A stretch of 64,000 bases of DNA. Source: Kryptolebias marmoratus. Taxonomy: Eukaryota; Chordata; Actinopteri; Cyprinodontiformes; Rivulidae. The position numbers and the translations under genes were made by a program. The DNA is taken from NCBI RefSeq assembly GCF_001649575.2, contig NC_051430.1, forward strand, positions 12,267,951 through 12,331,950, given 5' to 3'. The notes below the pieces were generated by a model. It was not told where the DNA came from. It worked only from the letters and a program-made list of their open reading frames with translations, and ran no database searches. Within the stretch, counting starts at the first letter, position 1, and every line of letters begins with the position of its first letter. Below are positions 36,321 to 48,800 of this stretch, piece by piece.

Positions 36321-37526
36321 ATCTTGCACTATCGTATGAGATCTGCTGTTGAGCCACTGTATGGAATTATTCCTTATGAAAGTAGGTTTAATAGCTCCTG
36401 CCTAGCTCAAAATTAAAGTTTGGCCGATTTTAACGTCCCAACTCAAACACAATAGTTATTCTTTTTTAATAAATATTGACACAAGTGTTTGCGACAAGTA
36501 ATATTGTTTGTGCAACCTTTGCAGAAATCCTGTCCAGTCAAAAAAAAAAAAAAAAATACAGCATCCGCTCCACATTATTTTCTTTAGTGTGGAAAAAAAA
36601 ATTGATTTGTCTTGCAGATACAGCGCCGCAATGGTTAAAAAACAGCATTTGGATTGGAGGGCTTTATAATTACTATTGACCCAGAGGTTCTGGGTCTAAG
36701 AAATAAAACAAACAGTAATATGAGGTGTTCTAAAGCACAAGTCTGCAAATATGCAAAGACGGGGTCTGGTGGAGAGCATCACGCTCTGGCTTCTTTTCTC
36801 CACTTCCTAATCTGTGGGCCTACACAATATTAAGACGGCTTTGGAGCCACTTGTGACCCAGCTGTGCACTAATGAAAAATTCCACAGCTCTGTGCAGAGG
36901 CCAGCAGAGCTTGACCCCTTTCCACCCCGAACCGAGCAGTGTCCAGCTTGAGAAGTTTACCAGCGCTGAAAGATACTGGATTAAAGTGGAGAATAGGAGA
37001 AAGAGAGACAATCTGGGAAAGTCCAAAAAAAAAAAAAAAAAAAACGGGGGGAAAAAGCCCTTTTTCTCTTTCTCTTCCAGCAGTCTTTAGCATATTGGTG
37101 TGAAGTAAAGTGTTTGCCCAGGTTTTAATGGGCAGAGATGATCTGAAGATCCTTGTGATGGAGGACTGTTAGATGAGGGGGTGGGTGGTGGTGGGGGGGT
37201 GTCTCTGTTTACTTAACAGAGAATCACTTTAAGCCCAAAATTAGTTTGGAGGGAGGGAATGTGAGGAAACCAGGAATTAGATGTTGTTCACAAGATGAGG
37301 ATTCATGTGTTTGTGATCCCGCCGCCTCTGATTCTCTGACAACAGACAGCGTGACGGAAAAACGCTGAAAGGACAAGAAAGAGGTCCACCGGTTGCAACA
37401 GACTGTTCCACGCAGGCAGCGTTTGAAGTCACAATAAATACTGCCGAGACGTTTTACACAGACGTAAATGAGTTTTTTTTTATTATTATTATGTTCGTCT
37501 CATTGTCTTTTTTTTTTTAAACTGCT

Positions 37527-37555
37527 TTTTCTTTCTTTCTTTCTTTCTTTCTTTT
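37527..37555. repeat. (TTTC)n microsatellite
   Basis: About six tetranucleotide units. Confidence 0.9.
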
Positions 37556-38124
37556 TAACAACCAGTTTAGTGAGTCACTCATATCCTGCAGTTGCTATTG
37601 TTCAGCCGTCCAGACTCACGGTTAACTGATAACATCTGGGAAAAGAGCCAAGAAATCTAAAGGAAATAAAAAAAAAAAGACAACAGCTTGTCTGGCACAA
37701 AAAAAAAAAAAAAAGTGACGTGTATTTTACTCTTATTTAGGATTAATGGATCCTCACAATTTGGAGAAGGCTTTTTAATTAATCTTTTGTCAGCAGTAAC
37801 TGTCCGAACGACACTTACACAATTTATTACTTACGTTATGCCCTTTAAGGCCTTAAAAGTGGCATCGAATTTTATTTGTGGCTTATTTATTAAGATGTAA
37901 GCACACGAAGCCTTGGTGGAACATGACATAATATTAAGTATTCAAGGTTAAAAGATAAAAGAAACAGTACTGCAAACATACTCTAAAAGTGTTTAAAAGA
38001 AATGAATAATTGAACACGGAGCTCTAAAATATTAAACATGTTGAGTCACGTGAAATCTACAAAACAATTTTTTTTTTTTCACGTCTAAAAGAGACATGTG
38101 AAGAAGCTGTCCTGAAATCAAAAT

Positions 38125-38520
38125 GTCTCTTTAATTAATACTTACAAACATAATTATTTAAACGGAGAGAGAGAAAAGAAAATCACTAGCTTGTGGCATC
38201 TGATGGGCCGACTGATACGCCTAGAAACCTAAACAGATAATAATCTGTCTCTCTCTAGGCAAATCTATATCACCATCAAAGGGCTGCATCCTATAAAAAA
38301 AACCCTCCTATTATATCTGTTAAAGGATTCATCTTCTTAAAGGGGAGAGCAGGATGGGGGCGAAAAAGAGAAAGCAAATGAAAAATAAACACTGTTATTG
38401 AAAGGCAGGATGCTTTAAGACCCTGGGCCAGGGATTAACATCGGGCTTAGCGTTCAGATAATATATTTGAATATCTGATCAGCAGTCCTCCTCAAAGAGC
38501 TAAATCCCGTGATTAGCAGG
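38125..38520. promoter_or_regulatory. candidate conserved element with dyad, intron 2
   Basis: Has TTAATTAA at 38131-38138, TAATTATTTAA near 38151 and a nested inverted repeat at 38219-38260. Motif-based inference. Confidence 0.3.
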
Positions 38521-38789
38521 TGTTGTGCTAAAAAAGCCGTGTTGCATTGTCAGGAGCGTAGCTACACTAGCCAAACAAATATGTCTTTGAGTGTGAAGAG
38601 CTGGCAATGGATGTGTGGCTGTAACCATGGCGACGGGCTGGTAGTTAGGAGCCTTGGAGAGGGGTGCGGTGTTGGAATGTGTCAAACAGACAGAGGGGCG
38701 CACACACACCGCAGAGCAAACCCAAAACCTGCTGTTTCACTAAATACCATCAGTCTTCAGACCACCTACAAATTCCTCAGAGATATAAG

Positions 38790-38820
<31 letters not shown>

Positions 38821-39239
38821 TTTTTAATAGATGTACTTTTACAGATGGATTGATTTAAGCTTGTCTGGCCTGGACGAAGGGAGTGAGATATAAAAGTGAT
38901 GAATTTATACAGAAGGATGAATTAAAGAATGCACTTCCCGCTTTAACTCAGATGATTCACGGAGTCACCTTTGACCCGACTAAGGTCCAGCATTTTAAAA
39001 TATATAAAACAGTCTTCAGATGGCCTAGAGCAGATACATCAGACACACTATAAAAGTACCCTAAATATATATTTACTAGGATTTGTTCTTATTAATAAAA
39101 CTGGAGAAAAGGCACGTGGTATACATGAGGACAGCTTAACAGCTCAAACCAGGAAAGCCACAAACTTCTAATAATTGTCACCTGCCGACGAAACGCAGAG
39201 GGCGGGAGATAATGATTTGCCCATGCCTGTGTGCGCGTG

Positions 39240-39530
39240 AATGTGTTTGTGTGTCTGCCTGTTAGTAAAATATATATTGTGTGAATCAGTCAGGAGGATT
39301 TCAATGAAACTTTCAGGAAATCAGCGGATGTATACGTTCGACTGGGTATCCTTTGAAGCCAATCCAGTTCAGCCAGTTCACCTTAGCAGACACAAAATGG
39401 CTATAATTCTATCAATTTACTGGAAATTGTGTCAAAGTTTGATGCAGTCGTAGCTGAGAGCCATTCACAAAACATACTCTGAGTGTGACATCTTGCGATA
39501 GCGCATGAGATCCATGAAAGTGTAACAATG
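39240..39530 (+). repeat. ~300 bp dispersed repeat, copy 6 (intron 2)
   Basis: One diverged unit: CAATGAAACTTTCAGGAAAT, AAAATGGCTATAATTCTATC, GCTGAGAGCCATTCACAAAA and GACATCTTGCGATAGCGCAT. Same orientation as copy 5. Confidence 0.65.
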
Positions 39531-40077
39531 TTTGGACCAAATTGGCTAAAATGCCAAAAAAGATTTTCGTACAAAACTCTGGCATGAAAGGCAGTGAGTG
39601 ATATACATTTCTTAGGCCTCTAAATAAATTCTGTAATATATTACATGTTTTATAACATGCTAATTTTATCTATATGGGAACTTTTAAATGCAGGAATGCT
39701 GTTTGTAAAATAAAAATGTCTTAAAAAATGAAGAGTTTTCCAATGTGAAGACCACAGACCAGGTCAGATATGTCACAGCATTTACAGCCAAATAGTTACT
39801 CAGTGTTGTTTGACTTTAAGAGAACAATAAACGAATTGTCTATGCTTGTTGCAACCTGCTTCGTGTATACGTGAGTGTTTGTGTGCTTCATTTTGAAAGG
39901 GAAATTCTCTCTCCATTGTATCAACTAGAGTTACTGTGAAACTATTTTGTTCGTGTCTTAAAGTATCTGAGCCTGCACATTGCCCCAGGAGGTCTGGCAA
40001 AAAAACTAACTGATGCCCTCGCTGCTCTTTTTCTCGACTTTCCTCTGTCTTTCCCACACAACCACACACGTAGTCAC

Positions 40078-40078
<1 letters not shown>

Positions 40079-40113
<35 letters not shown>
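40079..40113. repeat. (AC)n microsatellite
   Basis: About 17 perfect units. Confidence 0.95.
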
Positions 40114-40116
<3 letters not shown>

Positions 40117-40906
40117 TCTGCGTTTCTCTGTCATGTGGTTGGCGGAGTGTAAAATCTCATCTCCCCAGCTGGAAGAGAACAGGTTTGACAAAATTCCCTT
40201 TACTCCACACAGAGCCTTTAAGGCTCGAGGTGGAATGGCGAAGCATGGCACAGCACGTCCGTGCTCTCCGCGGAGCAACTGACAGCGTATCTGCATGGCC
40301 CCGCGGCGCTCACCTCGACTCAGCTCCGTGGCCTTAGCCACAACCCTTCAGTGACTGCATTATGACCCCTAACAGAGCCCTGACACGGTTCATTGTCTTC
40401 ACTTCGGCTCTGGACTCAATAAACTGACACTGTATTGTGCTGAAGTGCACAGAAATACATACAGATGCCTCGACTCAGATGATTCATGCATTTATGGTTT
40501 AATTAAAGAGGCTGATATGAATTCTCAGGAGAATATGATGCACAGCAGCTGTAGTTCTGCATGTTTAGCTGCAAACAAGGCCGGTCTCGCTGGTGCCCCT
40601 GCCTCAATTGTACACATGACTCGGTCGATATGGATCCTTATTTGTCTTCAGATGTGATGACAGTGTCTCCCGCCACAGTGACACCCTTTGTCAGCCCTCT
40701 CAGCAAGGAAAAAGGTTCGCATTCACCCTCCAATTTTCCACTCTCTTTGGGTCCAGGAGTGTCTTTGTGTGCCGGGGAGCAGCCCCATTCTCTGTGGCCG
40801 TCTGCAAAAAGCAGCTGTTTCTATAATGCTGTGGCAGCACTTTATGTTGCCGAATGATAAATGAAGGGGAAGAGGCAGAGCTGAGGTGCAGCTGAAGCAT
40901 ACACAG

Positions 40907-40927
40907 ACACACACACACACACACACA
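40907..40927. repeat. (AC)n microsatellite
   Basis: About 10 units. Confidence 0.9.
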
Positions 40928-41689
40928 AACAATGACATAGGAGGGTCCATACATGGATACGCTCTCTGCGCCTGCCTCTTGCTTACACACTCTGCCTCTC
41001 AGCAGGTTAGGCTCCTGGCTTACTCATAGCCAGAGGTTATGAACGGCGTGCTGAGGCGGGGGGGGGGCTAACAGAGCGACACGTCCCACCAGTCCCCGTG
41101 CAGACCCAGGGGAGCGAGGGGTCGCGGTTGCTGTCCCATCGAGACCTGTCGCATCTCTGTCCTCGGGGCAGTCATCTTCCTTTTTTCGCCACCAACTTAA
41201 TGACAGAGCCCCGAGGCCTCATCACTCCACCCCCGTCCTACCCAGCTATGCTCTCCTCTCTCTCGCCCCGTTGTCCTGCCCAGGTGCCTGTCAGAGGGGT
41301 GTCTGCTCCATGACTGGTGTAGCTGTCCACATAAAGGATCCCCTTTGCCCCCCCGCTCCCCTCCACGCCTTGCCTCCGTGGCCTCGGGCTCAGCCTTTCA
41401 TTTTGAAGTGGCGCAGGCCAGCTCTGCACCAGCCTGAGCCCTCGGCCCACAGCCCGCTCCATTGTTTGGCCTCGGAGAAAGACTATTATTTCAACTCAAT
41501 TTACTGTGAGTAAACACTGAGTGATAAGGCCCCCTGTCCTATCCCTCTCACACACACACACACGCCTCTCTGATCCCTCCTTCCTGACCGTGGGCTGTAA
41601 TATACGCTGCCAACAAATCACCGCCCTCAACCCGTTGCCATCACCGGCTTTAGAATCGAGCCTACTAATTCACTTTCCAACACAGATCA

Positions 41690-42080
41690 GAAGACAGGCC
41701 TCATGTGTTTGAGAATATGGCTCAGTCACTGAGTGGCATTTAAAGGGACTTGTGGCCATTTGGTGGCCTGATATAAATTTAAAGCAACCGCATTCTCACA
41801 TCCTTAAGAAACTATTCACATTCTCCACCTGCGCTAATCAGATGTAAATATGCCACGATATCAACTGCCAAACAGAGCGACGACAGTTTATTAAATAGGA
41901 ATTGTAATCATTTTTGGCATCAGTAATATGAAAGGCGAGCCACGTGATGAATAGCTCGTCGTCTCCGATAGTTCGGCTGGACTGAATAATCATGATGGAG
42001 GCTTTTTATCTTTCCTAGACAAAAGATGCGGAGTGACTTGCAGCTGCGGGAGTGAGACACCGTGGACGAGCGTATAGTTA
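41690..42080. promoter_or_regulatory. candidate conserved enhancer, intron 2
   Basis: A repeat-free stretch with several AT-rich homeodomain-type cores (GCTAATCAG, GTAATCAT, GAATAATCATGATGG) and a CACGTG E-box near 41941. Inferred from motif content. Confidence 0.33.
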
Positions 42081-42439
42081 GCGATAGCAGGTCTCAGACG
42101 CAGCTAAAGCAGCAAACATGGCTGAAATTAGAATTGTTTATGGGCATGTATGACGCAGGAGGGATTTGTCAGTCTGGGATGCGTCATTTGCTTTAAAAAG
42201 TGCTTATTTTTTTCTTTTCATTGTTCCACCACAGAAAAAGCCCTCGGCCCCTTTTTTCATGCAAGGAACTGTGCTATATCTTAATTATACAGAATTATCA
42301 GCCAGATTTAAATAGCAGTCGTTTGCACTGTCTCCGCCTTTATGTGGCTAATACAATTATTCGGGACCCACTTTGTCTTAAGCAGAAAGAGGCTGACACA
42401 GTAGCGCAAACTAATGTGATAAAAGCTCAGCATATCACG

Positions 42440-42970
42440 GCTTGATTCGAGGATTTTAAAGGTAAGTATTTATGACAAGGTAATAATGCCTCATGCAAAC
42501 GGCTGGCCTGTAAATTGGTTAGTTAGGCCATGATGGATGAGGGGGAGCCTAACCTTATTTCCAACAGAGCCTCTTGATTTCTGGAGCTGAGGATAATGAA
42601 TTTGATTTAATTAGACCATCTCTCATCTAATTAAGAGTGGGAAAAATCTGACCCCGCGTCTCGTCTTAAAACCCACACCACTTTTACTCTTCTGGACATA
42701 TCTGAGCGAGGAAGGAATTAAGCATTTTGATTGAAGGCAATGCCTCTGTGAAAAGCCATCACGTTGGAATTGCGTTGTTGCCGTTGATTTAAAACCACTC
42801 TTCGCGAAATAATAAACTTAATCAATTAAAGAAAATGATTATTGCGAGGAATAAAAACAAACTACCTGCCCATAAAGAGTGGAGTTGAAAAGATGGAAGT
42901 TGGGATCAGGCAACAGCTATAAAGGTCCAATTGAAGTAGTGATTCATCATCAGATTATTAATGAAGCTTG
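42440..42970. promoter_or_regulatory. candidate conserved enhancer, intron 2
   Basis: Free of simple repeats and rich in homeodomain core sites, including two palindromic TAATTA at 42608-42613 and 42628-42633. The look is that of a conserved non-coding element, an inference from motif density without alignment. Confidence 0.4.
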
Positions 42971-43369
42971 TGAGGGTCCCCTGCAGTATTGGTAATAGGC
43001 TGGTTGGCCTATCTTTCTATAATCCTCTGAGTAGAACTTCTTCTTACACTGCCAAGGTAATCTCTTTAAAGGCCAAGGAGATCCAGCCCACCAGGCCCCC
43101 AAAGGCCCCCTTGTGTGGCTCCCGCTGCCTGCTATCCTCCCTGCTTCCCTTCACCTGCTTGACAACTCTCATTATGGCTCCAACTTTTCTAGGGTTCACC
43201 TCAAAGGAAAAAGGGAAAAAAGGAAAAAAGAAAACTCTTAACGTGATCATTCAGACAGCCACCGGTGTTGTATTTGTCATCATATGACTAAATGGAGGAG
43301 CGGGCGAGCGCCTGGGATTTGGAGGGAAAACAGAACCGTCCTGAGCTCGATTTCTAAAGTCTGAACGGC

Positions 43370-44210
43370 TTCAGGCTCTGAGGATTTCTGCCCATCTGAG
43401 CGACTAAAATATCTCACATCAGCCATTTCAGATGCATATCCTGGTCAGCGTAACAATAGTAATCATTGACAGCCCATCTCTGAGAGCCATTTGTGGGCTG
43501 GAAAAAACAAAACCCAATTCACCACTCGTGCTAAGATAGCCAACACACTGCAGATCCAATTACCTGTAATACACACTTCAGTTTATCTCACTCCCAGTCA
43601 TTATCTAAATTGCCGACATATTATTAGGGTACCTGCTTGAGAAGTGTGTGTTTCTCTTTGTCTCCCTAATAGGGCCCAAAGGGAGTGTTGTTTTGTATGT
43701 AAGCCTCTGTAGCCTGCAAAGGAATGGGCTTTTATGAACACTTCCCAAAACAGAGACACAAAGCACCAAGTCCAAAACTCTTCACCATTATGCACCAAAC
43801 ACAAATGTATCTGTCAGGACATGATGAGAGGGAGAATCGGGAGATTAATTACGTGATCGTAGCGAAAGGAGCCTGGCCCGCAGTCAGAGCGGTCCCTCAT
43901 TACATTACACCTTCCTCCTGAGGAGCCCAATTGGCCTAAGAGGCACGGAGCTCCTCAGTGGAAGTTCTGCACTGATTGAGAATGGTGACAACTATTAACA
44001 GAGGATAATACATGACCTAACGAGCAGCACTGCATTGGTGTAATTTAAGCAGGTCACAAGGAAACCACTGAGGTTAATTTCCGCTCGTTTCTTTTTTTTT
44101 TTCCTTCTTTTTTGTAGGCATTGGGGTGTTTTCCTTACACGCAGAAATATCAGTAAAGCAGGGATAATCATGTGCATCATATTCACAATGAAATTGCCTT
44201 CATTAGCAAC
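43370..44210. promoter_or_regulatory. candidate conserved enhancer cluster, intron 2
   Basis: Long repeat-poor block interrupted only by a T-rich run near 44090. It contains GATTAATTACGTGA near 43843 and GAGGTTAATTTCC near 44070. May be two or more elements. Confidence 0.33.
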
Positions 44211-44829
44211 TTTATTGTGTGTAAATAGGCTGCTTTTAACTAACTAGAATCCTTTTAAAATCATAAACAGAAACCGAAGACTCCTCTTAAAAAGAGAGCC
44301 TCATATTTTGTTTATGGTAATATATTTTTTGTCATTCCTTTTACAGCTTTCAAAGCCTTCTATTCATGCTTTACAGTCACTGTTTTGTTTACTACGCTGA
44401 ACTCATTTAATGAGAAAACCGGCACTGAGACGGTCACAAGCCCACATAGGGAGAACTGAAGGGCAATCATGCTTCGCATCATTCAAATCATGTCTGTGCA
44501 AGTGAGATGTGCTCTCGACACTGGCCGCTCCTCTGAGGCCCATATATGCAATCCGCAGAATAGCGGCGGCTGAAAATGTCTCATCCATAGGGACGCTCAC
44601 AAGCAATAACGCACCGTGTGAGAGACAGACAGCTAGATTGAATAGAGAGACAGCTAGACAGGCAGAGATCAAGTCCAATCCCGCTCCCGTCATCTGGCTG
44701 TGCATTCACAGGTCAGGCTTAGTTAATCTAATTCCTGGGCTTTCCCACAAAAAGCCAAGTGCCACTCAGGAGAAGTGGCAGAGTGAGTGAAAGAGAGGGG
44801 CTGGGGAGTGGGATGTGGAGAGGGGCTGC

Positions 44830-45230
44830 TGGTGGCTGCGGTGGTGGGCTTGAATAATTATGAATCAGGGAGCTTAACCTTCTGGGGAGTTAATTTGAAG
44901 AGCACTGGGGATAGGGGAGTGGGACTCTTTATTTCCCTGGGGTGCCCCTAATGCCATTGTGAGGGAATGGAGAGATCAGGACACGCAGCAATATCGTGTC
45001 TGTTAGCCACCATATGACGAGCTGACCCCGGATCCGCTCTCAACAATCACACCTGCCGTCATCAGGGCTAATTTGTTAAACATATCAATAGCGCTCCGCT
45101 GGCCTTTTCTCTGCCACATTGGAGCATTGATTCAGCCGCAGCGATGAGTGACAACGCCATCCCCTTGTCCTCACCACCTCCTCCTGTTCACCGACAGACG
45201 CATTAAATCACTGGCAATCTCAGAACGGTT
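44830..45230. promoter_or_regulatory. candidate conserved enhancer, intron 2
   Basis: Contains AATAATTATGAAT (TAATTA at 44855-44860), AGTTAATTTGAAG near 44889 and a following 300 bases of repeat-free DNA. Inferred from composition. Confidence 0.33.
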
Positions 45231-46209
45231 GGAGAAGAAAAAAGTTCCCCGAACGAGGCTTGTAAATAAGTAAATCTGTTTTGGTAACAACCGAATGTTG
45301 CATCAATTAAAAGCCAGTTTGCATTATTAACTTGGACTTTGCATTGTTGCACAGAGACATGCATGAGAGGACGAGCGAAAGAAAAAGCGGGTACAGACAC
45401 AAGCCGATGCAGAGATAAATCACAGCATGGAGAAATGATACTACATCGTGACTGCTGTAAGCTGGAATTCTTTTATTTGGACTGGGGGGCCTCTGTCTCA
45501 GGCTCTCACCGGGAGAGGCTCCTGATATGGTTGCAAAGTTGAGAGATTGGCTGGCTGGCTGCTAGCTGGCAGAAAGAGCCTGTTGTGCGGCTGTGGCAGG
45601 CGGGAGCAGTGGCAGCAGCAGCCTATGGCAGCACGGACCTCGACATCTGGATCCTGTTTGCTGGAAGCGCTCTCAGACAAGCCCGGCTCTGCCGGGGGGC
45701 GGGGGGGGGGGATCTCAGCCCCTTTGATTTCTACTCCCAGGGCCTGCTCTAATTGTCATCCCTCATTATTTAGTCAAAGGTGGAGGAATGAATCATAAAC
45801 TATTACAGAAAAATTACATTTTCGGCTCCGAGAGGAATCCTCCTCAGCTTCGCTCCCCGTCTCATCTCAGCTGATAAGGACAATGATTTTTATACACGAC
45901 TGGAGGAGAAACATGTCTCCTGTGTGCTCATGCGACTAAGATTTGGCCGAGAGGGTCTGTGCTCCTCTGAAAGCACCAGTGATGCAAGAGGAGGAGGGCA
46001 AAAAAATTGCAGCAGATTAATGATTGCCACAGTTTGAAAGGAAATTGTTTTTTTTTTTTCATGCTGTCCTTAAAGCTAATATAAAAATAAAAGGTCTAAA
46101 AACCTTTAAACAATGCCACACAACTGGAAGCTTCATTATAATCAATTCTTAGTCAAGGGCGAAAAGCAACAAGTAGCAAATAAACTGTTTCAAGGGTGGA
46201 AAAAAAAAT

Positions 46210-46470
46210 TCTTCTTAACTTTTGTTTTCCCTTTTGACATCAAACCTAGACAGGCTCATCAAGGAATGACAAAATGCCTAACAGCCTAATTTGTGGTTGC
46301 TTTCATTGCAGTCTCGGTGATAATCAGGCCATTAATGACAGCTCTGTGTCTGTGCAGAGTGCCGGGTCAAGTGAGAACAGGTTTTGTTGAGCTGACGTAG
46401 ATCACAGAAGCGGAGCTCGTCTGCCTTTGATACTCGTGTTTGTTTTGGAAAGTCGGCGATGTGTGAATAT
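46210..46470. promoter_or_regulatory. candidate conserved enhancer, intron 2
   Basis: A compact repeat-free block with AACAGCCTAATTTG, GGTGATAATCAGG and CCATTAATGACAGC cores. No further support. Confidence 0.28.
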
Positions 46471-47339
46471 GTCGCATGCTTAAGTGTGTTTGGCTGAAAC
46501 TCGTGCCCTCTTACCTCAAAGCGGAATGTGTGCTCTGCTGTTTTTTATGACACGTATAACAACGCCTGTCTGGCCTGTCACTTATCTGACAGCAATGAAT
46601 AGTAGTGATGATGAATCTATTTGGGATTCTTTTGTTTTCTTTTTTAATTTGCAAAATTGGAAAGTTGTCTAACAGGTCAAAGTGCTTCCAACCCAGACTG
46701 TATCTTTTTTTCTTTTAGAATTGAGACCGAGTTTCAGGGGGATGTACTATTTTCTGTAAATCTGCAGGAATTCAGAATGGGAAAGATGTGTATCAGTGCC
46801 CTCTCTCTGTTACACTGCTTTGAGTCTTGCTTTTATAGTGGCCATCATTCACTCACCAGCAGCCAGATGAGACATTTTTCCTACTGAATGTTAAGCCAAC
46901 GATCAGATTAAGCAGTCTCTGATTTCAGCGCTAATTGTGCACGTCCACTTAAGAAGCTGACAGCGCGGCGAATGAGGAGGCTTGCAGGCCTCTGCAGCAC
47001 GACACTCATCCATCACAGCCTAACCGATTGCATCCCTCTGAAGGCTCAACACGCTAACACCATTAGCTCTACTGCTGGGCATCTAACTAGCACATCACTC
47101 ACATGGCTACATGCTAACAGCATTACGGCTAATGCTGCCCCTCTAACTAACACATCCGTCATAGGGCTAGAAATCCTACGGCTCTACAGAAAACACACAG
47201 AACCACACTGTCTTTACCGAGACAGTCAGACACATTATTGAGCCTTTGTTACTTCTGTTGCTCTGTGGCTAATGTTCTCATTTGTCTCGGAAGATGCTGA
47301 ATGCCACTGAAAAGGAAGTTGTTTTTGAATCCGCTCTGC

Positions 47340-47880
47340 TCTGCCCACCACGGACCAACGTGTACGGTTGAATACACAAGCCCCTACGAAGGGAGCCATT
47401 CAAATCCGATTATGATTTCATATTTCACAAAGACAGTACACCACTAGGATGATTTTTAATTAGAAGCAGAATCAGTAAAAAAAGAGTGGGGCACGGAGAC
47501 AATAAAATGAGGAATGCTTTCATGCATGGGATGATTCTCGAGCTTTATTTAAGATCTGTGCCAATGTGCTAACAGCATTAATGAAGTTATAAAGAATTAT
47601 GAGGGGAAATCAAATTTGCCTCGCCACTTGAGCGCCACTAAAATGCCAAACAATAAACTACCAGATTGCAAATTAGATCAGTAAAAATATCAAACACATT
47701 GCGGTGCAGGAAAATCCATAATTGCATTTAGTGCCTGGCCTCTCCTGGGGGAAGAGACACTAAAGATCATCAGCAGGCTACACGGGGGCCGCTATTGACA
47801 GAGCGGTAAAAATCGACAGGCTAACTAAATAAACACTCCAGGCTCCATTAAATATTCAGCGGTTGAGATTTGACAGTCTA
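47340..47880. promoter_or_regulatory. candidate conserved enhancer, intron 2
   Basis: About 540 bases without low-complexity sequence, with TAATTA at 47457-47462, CATAATTGCATTTAG near 47718 and ATTAAATATTCAG near 47848. It ends just before a pyrimidine-rich run and the gap at 47991. Inference from composition only. Confidence 0.38.
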
Positions 47881-47990
47881 GCATGCCTGCCTCTCCCCAT
47901 TGCCTCCATTGGCTTCTTTCTTGCTGCACATCTTCTCCCTGTCTCCTCTCCTCCTCCTCCACCCCCTCACTTCTCTTCCACCCCCCCCCC

Positions 47991-48067
47991 NNNNNNNNNN
48001 NNNNNNNNNNNNNNNNNNNNNNNNNNNNNNNNNNNNNNNNNNNNNNNNNNNNNNNNNNNNNNNNNNN
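47991..48067. other. assembly gap (77 N) in intron 2
   Basis: Preceded by C10 and a CCTCC-rich stretch. Confidence 0.99.
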
Positions 48068-48519
48068 CCTCTCCGCTGTGACTCCTGACAGCAATAAATG
48101 ATGCGGTGCCTGAGGGCGCAGCTCCAGTGGGAGACCTGGGAGGATAGAGCAGGAGAGCAAAAGAAATAAAGGGGAGACAGCCTATGACCAATGGCTATTA
48201 ACCAAGGACTGAGACAGGGCCCTATGACATCCGCTGACACCCCACCCCCTCAACACACTCTCATCCTCCAAGGCGGGCTCGCGTGTGCACATACACTGTT
48301 GCAAAGCTGATACACAACAACCTCCTCTCCTCTTTTATTTTGCATGTATTCTAATACTGATCAGATGTCTGAGCCAGAACGCTACCTAAACAGTAGAAAG
48401 GTAGTCTCCTCTTTCATTCTCTCCTAATCAATTTATCCAATAAGCTCGAAACAAAACTGGCACCTAAAAAGGAAGTAAAAAAAAAAAAAAGAAAAAGAAG
48501 AAAAAGTCAAATCTTAAGC

Positions 48520-48800
48520 CATCCACTCTTGCAGCCTCTCGACAAGATCATATGCATTCATCTGCCGTTGCAAGCCAAACGGGGCTATGCAAATGAGAGA
48601 TGACAGTGTTATTGTGTGAGGAATATCAATGGAGTAATTACTGTTCCATGTCGGGCTATTGGCCCTCCGCTGCCGTGCCCAGCCAGCGCGCTTCATTTCT
48701 CAGCAGCCCCCTCATGGGAGAGATGAGCGGCGTGCTCTGGAGAGCAGAGCTAATAATGGCAGCTCGGATACAGGCAGGGCTTAGACGAGCCCCGGGGTTC
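48520..48800. promoter_or_regulatory. candidate enhancer with perfect octamer site, intron 2
   Basis: A perfect POU octamer ATGCAAAT sits at 48587-48594, TAATTA at 48635-48640, and a CCAAT box on the minus strand near 48657. The block is repeat-free, unlike the gap-adjacent sequence before it. Confidence 0.4.

Noticed and set aside
39800..40341. Open frames with Cys-Val or Thr-His runs
   Set aside because: Translations of the AC microsatellite at 40079-40113.
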